Positions 35,703 to 44,738 of a stretch of 64,000 nt of DNA are shown in pieces; the first letter of the stretch is position 1, and every line of letters begins with the position of its first letter. Position numbers and translations under genes: made by a program. Origin of the DNA: Candidatus Thiodiazotropha sp. (ex Codakia rugifera) (lineage in GTDB: Bacteria > Pseudomonadota > Gammaproteobacteria > Chromatiales > Chromatiaceae). Location: contig JAHXHN010000003.1 of NCBI GenBank assembly GCA_025656675.1, positions 310,001-374,000 on the forward strand, read 5' to 3'. The notes under the pieces were generated by a model. That model searched no databases. It saw only the letters and a program-made list of their open reading frames with translations, and was not told the origin of the DNA.

Positions 35703-36428
35703 TTATAAAAATTCCACACGAAGATTAACCCTACGATTTTCAGCGCGACCATCCGGATCTGAATTATCAGCAACTGGATGGGCATCTGCATAGCTTATGG
35801 AACGTAAATGCTTTGCCGGTAAGCCATGATTCAGTAGGAATTGAGTCACCGCATTGGCACGTGCAGCAGCCAACTCCCAGTTGGATTGATAACGACCACC
35901 CTTGATCGGCCTGTCATCTGTGTGACCTTCCACTGCGATATCGGCATCACCGATCTCCAGGAGCGTCGATGCAAGCCGGCTAAGTACAGGCTGTGCTTCA
36001 GGAAGAAGCTCCGCCTTACCTGAATTGAACAGAATGGTATCGGCGATTTCGAGTGTTATGCCCTGCTCTCGCTGCAAGACCTTGACTTCATCTTGAAAGC
36101 TGTTCTCAATAGCCGCTACCAATCGCGCCTCTGCTGTAGGTACGGCTACGGATTTCGCCTCGGTTTCACTCTGCGTTGCAAGTAGTTGTTCCTCTATTGG
36201 CTCCACTACTACAGGAATTGCTTCACTGCTGGTTGGCATCCGGCTCTCTTCTTCCGGCGTTTTCAAATGCTGAACCGCCATTTGCCCCAATAGCACAACC
36301 AGCATAGCCAGTATGACACTCAACACGTCCACATAGGTTAGTAACCAACCGCTATCAACCTCATCTGTATCCCATGCATACCATGAGATGCTATCCAAGG
36401 GACCCTCTCTACCTGATGTTGATATCAT
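35703..36428 (-). CDS. MotB/OmpA-family stator-like protein
   Basis: The protein has 241 residues. One N-terminal membrane helix (LLTYVDVLSVILAMLVVLLG) holds the proton-path Asp after TY, a hydrophilic linker follows, and the C-terminal OmpA domain has VEGHTDDRPI and the peptidoglycan-contact segment SNWELAAARANAV. It pairs with the MotA-like protein 42 bp upstream. No flagellar genes are in the window, so the pair may drive another machine or gliding rather than the flagellum. GGGATAG precedes the ATG. Confidence 0.85.
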   Translation of the reverse strand: MISTSGREGPLDSISWYAWDTDEVDSGWLLTYVDVLSVILAMLVVLLGQMAVQHLKTPEEESRMPTSSEAIPVVVEPIEEQLLATQSETEAKSVAVPTAEARLVAAIENSFQDEVKVLQREQGITLEIADTILFNSGKAELLPEAQPVLSRLASTLLEIGDADIAVEGHTDDRPIKGGRYQSNWELAAARANAVTQFLLNHGLPAKHLRSISYADAHPVADNSDPDGRAENRRVNLRVEFL

Positions 36429-36470
36429 GCCGCTATCCCATATATTTAGAAAAGCTAAAGAGTGCTTTGA

Positions 36471-37289
36471 TCAGGCCGCATGCTGGCTCGGCGATGACAC
36501 TAATTGCAAGGCTACCGCTGCCTGTTGCATATCCTGTTTCGAGTTGATCTCTTCCATCATCTCGCGGATCAGTTCTGCATGCTGTCTGTCGCATAACATC
36601 ATGACTGCCTGTAGGTGTGCTACACGACGATTGATCAATTGCCTGCCACGCTGTTCCAACTTACTGGCTATAGGCTTGAGCAACAGATTCGCAATGACCA
36701 GGCCATACACAGTAGTCAACATGGCAAATCCCATCGCAGCTCCAATGGAAGCCAAATTGCCTGAACCCAACCCAAACAACATTTGCACCAGACCGAGCAG
36801 TGTTCCCAACATGCCGAATGCCGGGGCATACCCACTCATAGCGCGCAGCATTTCGGCAGGACGTCGTAGATGGTCCCGGTCCTCAGCAATCTGACGCTGC
36901 AGAGCGAGCGTCACCTGATCACGGGGAAAGCCATCCAGCACCAGTTGGGTTCCTCTACGTAACAATGGCTCAGCAATCCGTTGAGTGACCGCCTCGGCCG
37001 GCCGAATCTCGCCGCGGCGGAAGAAATTTGCCGCTTGCAGAAATAGCCTGAAACCCTCCTCATCATCGTCGACATCCCCCTGCGGTTGGCGAAAATCGGT
37101 CACCAATCCCCATAAAGCCATCACAGCATTCAGTGAATGACTCATGATAGCAGTGAGTAAAGTACCGCCAACAACAAGAAAAAGGCCTGAAATAATAGCG
37201 ATAAGCCCAGAACCTGGCGCAAATAGTTGAATACTCACTGAGAGCAGTACGGAGAGTGACAGCAATCCGATCCAAAGATGTATGGCCAA
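36471..37289 (-). CDS. MotA/TolQ-type proton channel subunit
   Basis: The protein has 272 residues with four membrane helices: two near the N-terminus (about 5-45), then a cytoplasmic loop of about 110 residues containing DGFPRDQVTLALQRQ, and helices 3 and 4 with the proline of SGYAPAFGMLGTLLGLVQML and GFAMLTTVYGLVIANLLLKP. This is the MotA layout. It starts at TTG 37289 with AGGAG eight bases before. It forms the ion channel with the MotB-like neighbour. An orphan stator pair away from flagellar genes; role inferred only. Confidence 0.85.
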   Translation of the reverse strand: MAIHLWIGLLSLSVLLSVSIQLFAPGSGLIAIISGLFLVVGGTLLTAIMSHSLNAVMALWGLVTDFRQPQGDVDDDEEGFRLFLQAANFFRRGEIRPAEAVTQRIAEPLLRRGTQLVLDGFPRDQVTLALQRQIAEDRDHLRRPAEMLRAMSGYAPAFGMLGTLLGLVQMLFGLGSGNLASIGAAMGFAMLTTVYGLVIANLLLKPIASKLEQRGRQLINRRVAHLQAVMMLCDRQHAELIREMMEEINSKQDMQQAAVALQLVSSPSQHAA

Positions 37290-37561
37290 TGCAGTTCTCC
37301 TGATAAATGTATCTTTGATTTATCAAGAGCAAATTACAGGCCAGATTCAGTTGCTCTGAGTACCGCCAGGTTCCCGGCCTTCCCTGAGGCGATGCGGTAA
37401 GCATGAAATATGAGGTTCTGAACTATGACAAACTCACTGCGACCAGATCACTGATAACTTGGCAGCGTGTTATTCATATTGGAAATTCTGTATATTGATG
37501 AACCGGTAATTTGACACTGTCTGGCCAGTCCAATCAGCTTGTCTTTCAAGGGAGAAGGTTT

Positions 37562-37975
37562 ATGAAAACACAATCCGCAGTTGCGTCACTTGCTCTACTC
37601 GTACTGCTCTCCAGTATCAGCGTCGCATCGGAAGTCAATATGAATCCAGGTTTATGGAAATGGACGGCTGTAATGGATATGCCGGGTATGCCAATGCAAC
37701 TTCCCCCAACCTCCTATACGACCTGTATTTCCGAAGCCGATTTCGTTCCAAAAGACAGTCAACTGGGGCAGACCTGCGAAACTATTGACCTAAAGACCGA
37801 GGGGGATAGCGTCTCATGGAGTATCACCTGCACCCAACAGGCGGGAGTAACCAAAAGTCAGGGTAATATCACTTATCATGGCGATACAGCTGAAGGGATG
37901 ATTCAAGTCAGCGTTGAAGGCATGCAGATGAGTTCCAAAACCACCGGGATGCGCTTAGGACCCTGTAAAGAATAA
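37562..37975 (+). CDS. exported DUF3617 protein
   Basis: The protein has 137 residues from ATG 37562 (GGGAGAAGG before it). Signal peptide cleavage is near VAS (residue 23). The body shows DUF3617 features: NPGLWKWTAVMDMPGMPMQL, a TTCIS cysteine, QTCETID, CTQQ and the closing GPCK, four cysteines likely forming two disulfides. Function unknown; this family is common in the periplasm of proteobacteria. It is divergent from the stator genes. Confidence 0.88.
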   Translation: MKTQSAVASLALLVLLSSISVASEVNMNPGLWKWTAVMDMPGMPMQLPPTSYTTCISEADFVPKDSQLGQTCETIDLKTEGDSVSWSITCTQQAGVTKSQGNITYHGDTAEGMIQVSVEGMQMSSKTTGMRLGPCKE

Positions 37976-38139
37976 CAACCCAGTAAACCACCCAGCGCAA
38001 AAAACTGAACCTTATTCCCAAAACCCTGATTATTGTGGTAAATTCTCTCGTCTTGAGAGATGACAGCTATTCCTTATGACAAGCATCACGCCGAGCAATC
38101 CCCATGGAACACCTTTGCCAGTGAAGACACCCTATCACA

Positions 38140-38982
38140 TTGAATAGCATACATTATTTTTATCATGTGCTGCACAATCAGCTGACCAAACCAGGCTTAC
38201 TTTTCACACCCCTTATACTTGCCTTATGTCTGCTAAGTTTTGACTCTTTTTCTGCAGGACCACCGACTATCGAAACCCTGCTTGAACGGAGTTATCTTGA
38301 CGATTATCACAGTAATGTTGTGTTTGGATATCGAATCGTCACAGAGACTGAAACCTACGGTGCTCGTTATTCAGGGAATCATTTACGTTGCACCAATTGC
38401 CATCTCAATGCTGGAAGAAAACCCGATGCCATTCCCCTCAATGTGGCTGGTATGTACCCAAAATGGCGGAGTAAAAACGGCCGCCGGAATGGTATTGGTC
38501 TACGTATACGTGAATGCTTCGTGTATAGCCTTGACGGCATCATGCCCCCAGAGGATTCACCAGAAGTTCTAGCCGTAGCAGCCTATATCTCTTACATCTC
38601 TCATGGCGAGACGATTGGTGAAGCCCCTGCAGGCCGTGGGGTACCTACCCTGCCTGACACGGGTTACGATCCTAACCCAGCCAATGGCAAGGCGATCTAT
38701 GACAAAAATTGTACCCACTGCCATGGTAATAACGGCCAAGGAATACCTGGTGTCCCCTCACTATGGGGAATGGATGCATACAATAAGGGAGCAGGAATGG
38801 CCAACACCAGTAAAGCTGCCGGTTTTATTTGGGCAAATATGCCGCTAGGACAGGAGCGCTCCCTCACCCACCAGGATGCCTTTGATGTAGCTGCCTATAT
38901 CAATATGCAAATCCGCCCTGGAGATCCGAGGAAAAGCAAATTACTGAAACTTTTCGAAGCGATTACCGGACTGGCAGATTAG
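38140..38982 (+). CDS. tsdA: thiosulfate dehydrogenase TsdA-like dihaem cytochrome
   Basis: The protein has 280 residues with a signal peptide (cleavage near FSA, residue 38). The first haem CTNCH lies in LRCTNCHLNAGRKPDAIPLN, followed by RIRECFVYSLDGIMPP, where the Cys is the unusual axial ligand known from TsdA. The second haem is CTHCH. TsdA oxidises two thiosulfates to tetrathionate in the periplasm, or runs in reverse. The start is TTG 38140 with weak upstream purines; an in-frame stop lies seven codons earlier, so no much longer form exists. A SulP transporter gene follows 71 bp downstream. Confidence 0.85.
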   Translation: MNSIHYFYHVLHNQLTKPGLLFTPLILALCLLSFDSFSAGPPTIETLLERSYLDDYHSNVVFGYRIVTETETYGARYSGNHLRCTNCHLNAGRKPDAIPLNVAGMYPKWRSKNGRRNGIGLRIRECFVYSLDGIMPPEDSPEVLAVAAYISYISHGETIGEAPAGRGVPTLPDTGYDPNPANGKAIYDKNCTHCHGNNGQGIPGVPSLWGMDAYNKGAGMANTSKAAGFIWANMPLGQERSLTHQDAFDVAAYINMQIRPGDPRKSKLLKLFEAITGLAD

Positions 38983-39053
38983 TTGAATGATGCCGCCATT
39001 CAACATCGAACTTCTGATTAGAAAAAGGTAAGCACACACCATGATCAAGTGAT

Positions 39054-40643
39054 ATGCGAAACCTTCGAATATTGTCAGAAATCATGCCATGGAGGCCACT
39101 ATTTACAGGGAAACTGAACCTACCAACTGAGACGTTTGCAGCACTTATTGCAGCAATACTCGTGATCCCTCAGGGTATAACCTTTGCCTATCTGGCCGGC
39201 CTTCCTCCCGAGTATGGTATCTATTCATCGATATTTGTCACCCTGTTTGCCAGTCTGTTCGGTTCAAGTTCCATGCTGGGGGGACCCAACACCGCCGTCG
39301 CTGTACTGATCGGTGTTACCGTGGTTCCTTTCTCCGGCCGTGGAAGTCCGCTCTATATCGACTATGTCATACTGCTCAGCCTGATGGTGGGACTGATTCA
39401 GTTGTTTATCTGGCTGGCCAGGGGGGGGAAGTACTTTCAATACCTCAGTCCTGCCGCCATTACCGGCATCACTGTCGGTGTTGGCATTATCCTTATTCTC
39501 TCTTCACTGGACGGCATACTCGGGTTATCCCCCTCCGGCACCCTGTTCTTCTTTGAAAAGATCTATGTCATGGCAGGTGATTGGCATACTTTAATCAATC
39601 CCTACAGTTTTACGATTGGGATAACGACTGTAATCACAGGTATCGTTGCAAAAACAAGATATCCACGTTACTCAATATTGATTGCCATGGCAGTTGGCTA
39701 CATTGTCGGCCTAGTACTGATGGGTATATTCACTCAAGTCAACACAGAAATCGAATTGCTTGGACACGTTCCTTTCCAGATCCTTCCCTTATCCTATCCT
39801 AAGATGGATTTGGAATATCTGTTGGTCGGTATTTCAATGCTGCCCAATGCGTTAACTATTGCCCTAATTGGACTGGCACAATCGATGGTGATCGTAAAGA
39901 ATCTGCGAAGCGATACCGATCAACCTGTCAATGCCGACAAGGAGGTATTTGCCCAGGGTATCGCCAATACGCTTGCTGCTTTCTTCTCAAGCTTCGCAGG
40001 TTCTGGCAGTTTTAACCGGACAGCTGTCAATCAGTCATTGGGTTCTAAAACCCCGTTGGCCGGTATCCTTTCCGCAGTGATGGTCTTCTTACTGATTCTG
40101 TTTTTTGCGCCTCTACTCTCCTATGTACCGATGGCTGTTATTGCAGGGACACTGATGCTGGTTGGGATAGGCATGATCAAGCCCCAGGAGATTGCCCGTC
40201 TTTTTTCCTGGACCGGGGAACTGTCAGTATTTTTCGTGACCCTGTTCAGCATTGTTTTTCTAGGGCTTCAATCCGGGCTGATCGTTGCATTCATCTTATC
40301 AGTCATCATGTTCGTTCTCTCTGCATCAAAACTTGAAATCACGATCAAACATGTGAATGAATCAGTTCAAATCCGAGTCGAAGGGCATCTTTTTTATGCC
40401 TCGATCGATCAATTGAGCAGCCTGCTTAAACGTCATCGCCATGAAAATGTGCTTCTCGACCTGAGTGTGGTTTCCTATATGGACCTATCAGCCACGGAAG
40501 CGATTGCAAAGGACCTACAAAAGCGAAAACCTAAGGAAACCACGTTTGTTATTGTTCTAACCTCCCAAAAATTACTCGAACATTTTGAGCAACGTTTAGA
40601 GGGTATGCCGGTGCAATTCATTCAGCATCTTCGTACCCAGTGA
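39054..40643 (+). CDS. SulP-family anion transporter with STAS domain
   Basis: The protein has 529 residues. The N-terminal SulP membrane domain has AALIAAILVIPQGITFAYLAGLPPEYGIYSS and FAGSGSFNRTAVNQSLGSKTPL; a C-terminal STAS domain (about 430-529) has LLDLSVVSYMDLSATEAI. SulP proteins carry sulfate, bicarbonate or other anions; STAS has a regulatory role. Next to tsdA, sulfur oxyanion transport is tempting, but SulP bicarbonate uptake is equally possible in an autotroph. AAGTGAT precedes the ATG. It may share the tsdA transcript. Confidence 0.88.
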   Translation: MRNLRILSEIMPWRPLFTGKLNLPTETFAALIAAILVIPQGITFAYLAGLPPEYGIYSSIFVTLFASLFGSSSMLGGPNTAVAVLIGVTVVPFSGRGSPLYIDYVILLSLMVGLIQLFIWLARGGKYFQYLSPAAITGITVGVGIILILSSLDGILGLSPSGTLFFFEKIYVMAGDWHTLINPYSFTIGITTVITGIVAKTRYPRYSILIAMAVGYIVGLVLMGIFTQVNTEIELLGHVPFQILPLSYPKMDLEYLLVGISMLPNALTIALIGLAQSMVIVKNLRSDTDQPVNADKEVFAQGIANTLAAFFSSFAGSGSFNRTAVNQSLGSKTPLAGILSAVMVFLLILFFAPLLSYVPMAVIAGTLMLVGIGMIKPQEIARLFSWTGELSVFFVTLFSIVFLGLQSGLIVAFILSVIMFVLSASKLEITIKHVNESVQIRVEGHLFYASIDQLSSLLKRHRHENVLLDLSVVSYMDLSATEAIAKDLQKRKPKETTFVIVLTSQKLLEHFEQRLEGMPVQFIQHLRTQ

Positions 40644-40749
40644 CACTTGTTATAGGGCGGAACTGCAGAGAGACGATTCAATCCATGGGTAATCCGCTGA
40701 TACGCCCTAAAGGTCATATTTTATGAGTACCTATCTGTAACATTGCAAC

Positions 40750-41484
40750 TTACCAACCCGTAACAGGTACCAACCAAACATATCCCAGCTGTTCCATCTG
40801 TTGCTCGATCCATTCAGCCCGCTCTGTAACATAGGGACTTGGAGGTTGTGCTTGATACCGCCATGGATTTGGAAGGATTGCAGCCAGACGTGCAGCTTGA
40901 TTGACCGTCAACCGATCTGCAGAGACCTGAAACCAGTATTCGCTGGCAGCACCGACGCCATAGATACCCGGCCCGAACTCAACAATGTTTAAATAGACTT
41001 CAAGAATTCTCTGCTTATCCCATAACAATTCAAGCAACAGCGCCAACCCCCCTTCCAATAACTTTCGGCTCCAGTCTCTGTTTTGCCATAGGAAAAGGTT
41101 CTTTACCGTCTGCTGAGTTAGTGTGCTGGCACCACGCATCAATTTGCCATTTTCGGCTGCTTTCAGGGCATCTTGAATTGCCTCGAAATCAATACCATGG
41201 TGATCCGGGAATTTTTGATCTTCAGCCGCTACAACAGCAAGTTGCATGGCTGGTGCGATGTGAGCTATATCATGCCATCGATGGTGAGATTCTATCGGGT
41301 AGCTGGCTGGAGGAGATAATTCTCTTTGTATTTTCCAAGACCAGGTTGGGGGGTCAATATAACGTAAAATCAGAATCAGGCTAACCAATAGAAGTACACT
41401 GGTTGTGAGCAGTAAAAGAAACCATTTTATGAGCGTCCCGTATATTCGACTATACCCGTGTTTATGAGATGCTTTACGAGGCAT
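40750..41484 (-). CDS. mtgA: monofunctional peptidoglycan glycosyltransferase
   Basis: The protein has 244 residues with one N-terminal membrane helix (about 18-42) and a GT51 domain: catalytic Glu in VAAEDQKFPDHHGID, then GASTLTQQTVKNLF, KLLEGGLALLLE and the second Glu region LNIVEFGPGIYGVGAAS. It polymerises lipid II glycan strands without a transpeptidase domain. Length matches MtgA (about 240). It lies 37 bp upstream of the GFA-family gene's stop on the same strand, but the two are not obviously related. Confidence 0.93.
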   Translation of the reverse strand: MPRKASHKHGYSRIYGTLIKWFLLLLTTSVLLLVSLILILRYIDPPTWSWKIQRELSPPASYPIESHHRWHDIAHIAPAMQLAVVAAEDQKFPDHHGIDFEAIQDALKAAENGKLMRGASTLTQQTVKNLFLWQNRDWSRKLLEGGLALLLELLWDKQRILEVYLNIVEFGPGIYGVGAASEYWFQVSADRLTVNQAARLAAILPNPWRYQAQPPSPYVTERAEWIEQQMEQLGYVWLVPVTGW

Positions 41485-41521
41485 ACTGGGGCCTAAAATT
41501 CCCTCTCAAAAAAAATCGGAT

Positions 41522-41881
41522 TTACAGCAAGTGTTTCCCATCAAACAGATCAAATTCCAATGAGAATGGGTCTATTCCTTCGATACAGCCTATGTTGGCC
41601 CTGAAATGCCCAGGTATTCTGGCTGTCTCATGAAAAACATAGATACCGCAATGCTTGCAAAAATAGTGCTTAGCCGTCTTCTCACCAAACTGGTAGAGTC
41701 CCACTGAACCCTTTTGCGCCTCAATCTCAAACTGCTGGGGCGGTATGGCCTGTGGCGTCATCATTGCCCCCTTACGCGAGCAGATTGAACAGTTACAACG
41801 CACGCCTCTCTCTATCCTGTCACATTCGAATGAGAAGTGAACGGCACCACAGTGGCAGCTACCCTGATAGTGTTCTGTCAT
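41522..41881 (-). CDS. GFA (CENP-V/GFA) family zinc protein
   Basis: The protein has 119 residues. Zinc ligands are visible: CHCGAV near residue 9, CNCSICSRKG near 29, and FCKHCGIYVFH near 74. The family was named for glutathione-dependent formaldehyde-activating enzyme, but most members have no proved activity. It opens the minus-strand pair with mtgA. Family firm, role open. Confidence 0.9.
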   Translation of the reverse strand: MTEHYQGSCHCGAVHFSFECDRIERGVRCNCSICSRKGAMMTPQAIPPQQFEIEAQKGSVGLYQFGEKTAKHYFCKHCGIYVFHETARIPGHFRANIGCIEGIDPFSLEFDLFDGKHLL

Positions 41882-42074
41882 ATTCAGCTCCAGTTGATTG
41901 TTTTTAGTTTAATCCGGTAACTGAACAGGCTGCCGGATTCATAGCACCTTGCTAGACCACATGCGACAATGCCACACACTATAGTTGGATAAATATCACT
42001 TTTTTATCACAGTGGGAACTGCCGGCATGTTGTTAGGCTCTATTGAACAGATAAATTGATCGAGGATGCCGCCC

Positions 42075-42734
42075 GTGAAAAAGATCACCATTCTACTACC
42101 AGTAGTTTTAACATTCATTGGCGCCATTACCTTGTTTGCCCAGGCAGAGATCAAAACTGACAATAAACGTCCCATGATAACCGACAACCTGGCGGTCGCC
42201 ACTTTTGCAGGTGGGTGCTTTTGGTGTACTGAGTCCAGTTTTGAAGAACTGAGGGGCGTCACCATGGTGATCTCAGGCTATACAGGTGGTCAGGAGAAGG
42301 AGCCTAGTTATCGACAGGTGGCCAGCGGCGCAACCGGTCACCTTGAGAGTGTAAAAGTCTACTATGATCCCATGTCGATTACTTACCAGGATCTGCTCCA
42401 GGCATTTTGGCGTATGATCAATCCGACCGACCCCGGAGGTCAGTTTTATGACCGCGGACACCAATATTCATCCGCCATCTTTTACCACACCGAGAAGCAG
42501 CGAAAGTTAGCTGAAGCATCGATCGCAGAGTTAGACAGCAGTAATCGGTATGATAAAGCTGTCGTCACGCCAATTCTTAAAGCAGGTCCCTTCTACCCAG
42601 CAGAGGATTACCATCAAGACTACTACAAAAACAATCCTTTTAGATACAACCTCTATAGATGGAATTCTGGTCGTGATCGATACCTGAAGAAGGTATGGGG
42701 TGAAGATCTGATCATAAGCCATAACATGAAATAG
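42075..42734 (+). CDS. msrA: exported peptide methionine sulfoxide reductase A
   Basis: The protein has 219 residues from GTG 42075; GAGGA lies eight bases before it, whereas the ATG at 42066 sits against its own ribosome site. A signal peptide (about 1-25, ending AQA) puts it in the periplasm. The catalytic motif GGCFWCTE, then GYTGG, HLESVKVYYDP and YHQDYY are typical MsrA. The only cysteines are the two of CFWC, so recycling must use the second of these or an outside thiol. It reduces methionine S-sulfoxides. No msrB is nearby. Confidence 0.92.
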   Translation: MKKITILLPVVLTFIGAITLFAQAEIKTDNKRPMITDNLAVATFAGGCFWCTESSFEELRGVTMVISGYTGGQEKEPSYRQVASGATGHLESVKVYYDPMSITYQDLLQAFWRMINPTDPGGQFYDRGHQYSSAIFYHTEKQRKLAEASIAELDSSNRYDKAVVTPILKAGPFYPAEDYHQDYYKNNPFRYNLYRWNSGRDRYLKKVWGEDLIISHNMK

Positions 42735-42834
42735 GGACATTACCGCCAGCCATTTCCACACATCCACCCAGTTAAAGTTGTGGCATTGCCCTGCTATAAA
42801 TCTATTGTAGTCTCTTGAATCCTGGGGAGGAAAG

Positions 42835-44487
42835 ATGGTCCCACTACCCAGTGGAAAACTGGCTGGTATAAGCAATATCAGAGCACGATATCACGCATTA
42901 CGTCTAAACCGCTCAGTAAAATCAGATACATCTCATCACGATTTGTATGGATTAGTGGATATCATCGTTAGCCCTGACAGACACAAGCTGCCGCCCTTTA
43001 AACCGCGTTTTCTATTCACAGGACATACACTTGCTGACTTACACTCAATCACGCACTGGTCACCGGATGACCATAGGGTGTTCAAAGACTGGATAGGAAA
43101 AGAGCCCCAAATCAGAGAAATTGATCAAGCACGAAGACGCATTGTCAGTGATGAATTACCACTGATAGAAGAGGAGTATTCTTATCCACAGAGACTTTAT
43201 AGCGTACTGCAAAAACGGATTGCATCTTTACCCTTGCAGCAAGCATCGCCACAACAATGGATAAAGACGCTCCTGAATATGAGGCGTTATGGTATCCGTG
43301 ATGAGGAGATCACCTGGTCGGGTCTGTTGACGTTTCTAAACAGGAGGGAGGATGAGGATTCATCACCGATATCCCGAGAAGAATTACTCTCACATCTTGA
43401 CTTCTCGATCATTCGATTGAGTCTGACCAATGAACTCGCCTCGGATAATACATGCAAGCTTGAATTTACAGAGATCCCTGCAACCAAATCACTCAACCGT
43501 TTAGGTACATTTCAGCAAATCACCAAGCCAAATAGTTTTTGTGTTCTGCGTTACGTTGATCCGATTCACTATTATAAAGTCGGTTATCTCAAGCATTCGA
43601 AAAGCAGAAATTATCACGCCTCAGCCCAGCAGTGGTTTGTACTTGATACAATCGGTAATCCGGTCGGCAACTCACACATCAGTCAGTGCCATTTTCCCAC
43701 AAAAGAGCAAGCTTTCAATGCAGCTAGCCAACATGCGCTACAGCAGGTCGGCTTGCCCATCGATTACACACAATGCAGTCGCTATGAACACAAGACGCTA
43801 TGTGGCGGGAGTGACTATCGAGAGTGGTTACTGACCCTTCCTGACTATCCTCTCTCTCACTTTACAAGTCACTATTATGCACGCAATTTGCTACTCCATT
43901 TTCGAACTAAAAAACGCCTTGATCGTCAGGGCAGGCAATTGTTGTTTATCGAAGAGATACAAAGTGACTGGCACCAATCAGGGGCCATACATGGCTATCA
44001 AAATCGTTGGCCAGGACGGATACCTCCTGCCCCTTTTCGTAAAGAGTGGGTTGGATTGGCGCTAAAACTCATACTCCTGCACGCTGCCCATCAAGACTTT
44101 GATGGTATTGCGTGGACGCATGGCAAGGTGCAGGAATTGCACTATTTCAAACAACTGAATTCTGTTAAGCGTCTGTATGACAAAGAGATACCTCGGGCTT
44201 TACAACGACTCTGTCATCAGTGGAGTATGGCTGTCAGCAGCACCACGATCTCCACAAAAGAGCCTCGTTTGCATATTCGTCGAAAAATGGATAAATGGTT
44301 GATAACCGATAAAACAGGAGACTTTTTTACACGGCCACGTTACACACAGCAAGAGGCCATGAAGGTCATGGCTCGTCACTGTAAACAGATTGATTTAGAA
44401 GTGCCTGCGTTGTTCCTTACTCATACAGTCAAAGCGCAGATACTGAGGGATGGGTTTCCACTGTTTGGTGAGAAGAGTGTGGCATAA
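42835..44487 (+). CDS. stand-alone homologue of a phage large-polyvalent-protein module
   Basis: The protein has 550 residues. Three linked segments match, from memory, modules in very large phage polyvalent proteins: QQWIKTLLNMRRYGIRDEEI followed by TWSGLLTFL (about 141-168), the YREWLLTLPDY...HYYARNLLLHFRTK stretch (328-360), and LLFIEEIQSDWHQSG (369-383) leading into PPAPFRKEWVGLALKLILLH and GIAWTHGKVQE. It ends RDGFPLFGEK, like the phage versions. Residues 1-100 differ. In phages the module is one part of proteins of several thousand residues; here it is a single cytoplasmic gene with no signal, membrane helix or phage neighbours. Biochemical function is unknown. Confidence 0.7.
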   Translation: MVPLPSGKLAGISNIRARYHALRLNRSVKSDTSHHDLYGLVDIIVSPDRHKLPPFKPRFLFTGHTLADLHSITHWSPDDHRVFKDWIGKEPQIREIDQARRRIVSDELPLIEEEYSYPQRLYSVLQKRIASLPLQQASPQQWIKTLLNMRRYGIRDEEITWSGLLTFLNRREDEDSSPISREELLSHLDFSIIRLSLTNELASDNTCKLEFTEIPATKSLNRLGTFQQITKPNSFCVLRYVDPIHYYKVGYLKHSKSRNYHASAQQWFVLDTIGNPVGNSHISQCHFPTKEQAFNAASQHALQQVGLPIDYTQCSRYEHKTLCGGSDYREWLLTLPDYPLSHFTSHYYARNLLLHFRTKKRLDRQGRQLLFIEEIQSDWHQSGAIHGYQNRWPGRIPPAPFRKEWVGLALKLILLHAAHQDFDGIAWTHGKVQELHYFKQLNSVKRLYDKEIPRALQRLCHQWSMAVSSTTISTKEPRLHIRRKMDKWLITDKTGDFFTRPRYTQQEAMKVMARHCKQIDLEVPALFLTHTVKAQILRDGFPLFGEKSVA

Positions 44488-44738
44488 AGCATAATAGAAT
44501 ACACTCTTGCCCTGATGAATTGACAGGACCATCAAGATACCTGAATTTCACTGATCACATGGGTCGTTATTCAGCAGAAATAAAAGCTAATCACTGCTAA
44601 TAGCTTTACGACGCATGGTGTGCATCCCTAGTTTGTTTATATATGAGAAAGTGAATTGTTCGACATTTTCAATCCATGAAGTAATCCGGGGATATTTATA
44701 CTGTGTTCTAAAGCAGGCCTTGCCAACCCGAACATAGG

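Noticed and set aside
42835-44487. Prophage or phage remnant around the polyvalent-module gene
   Set aside because: No capsid, tail, integrase, attachment repeat or tRNA junction occurs nearby; neighbours are msrA and the SPOR protein.
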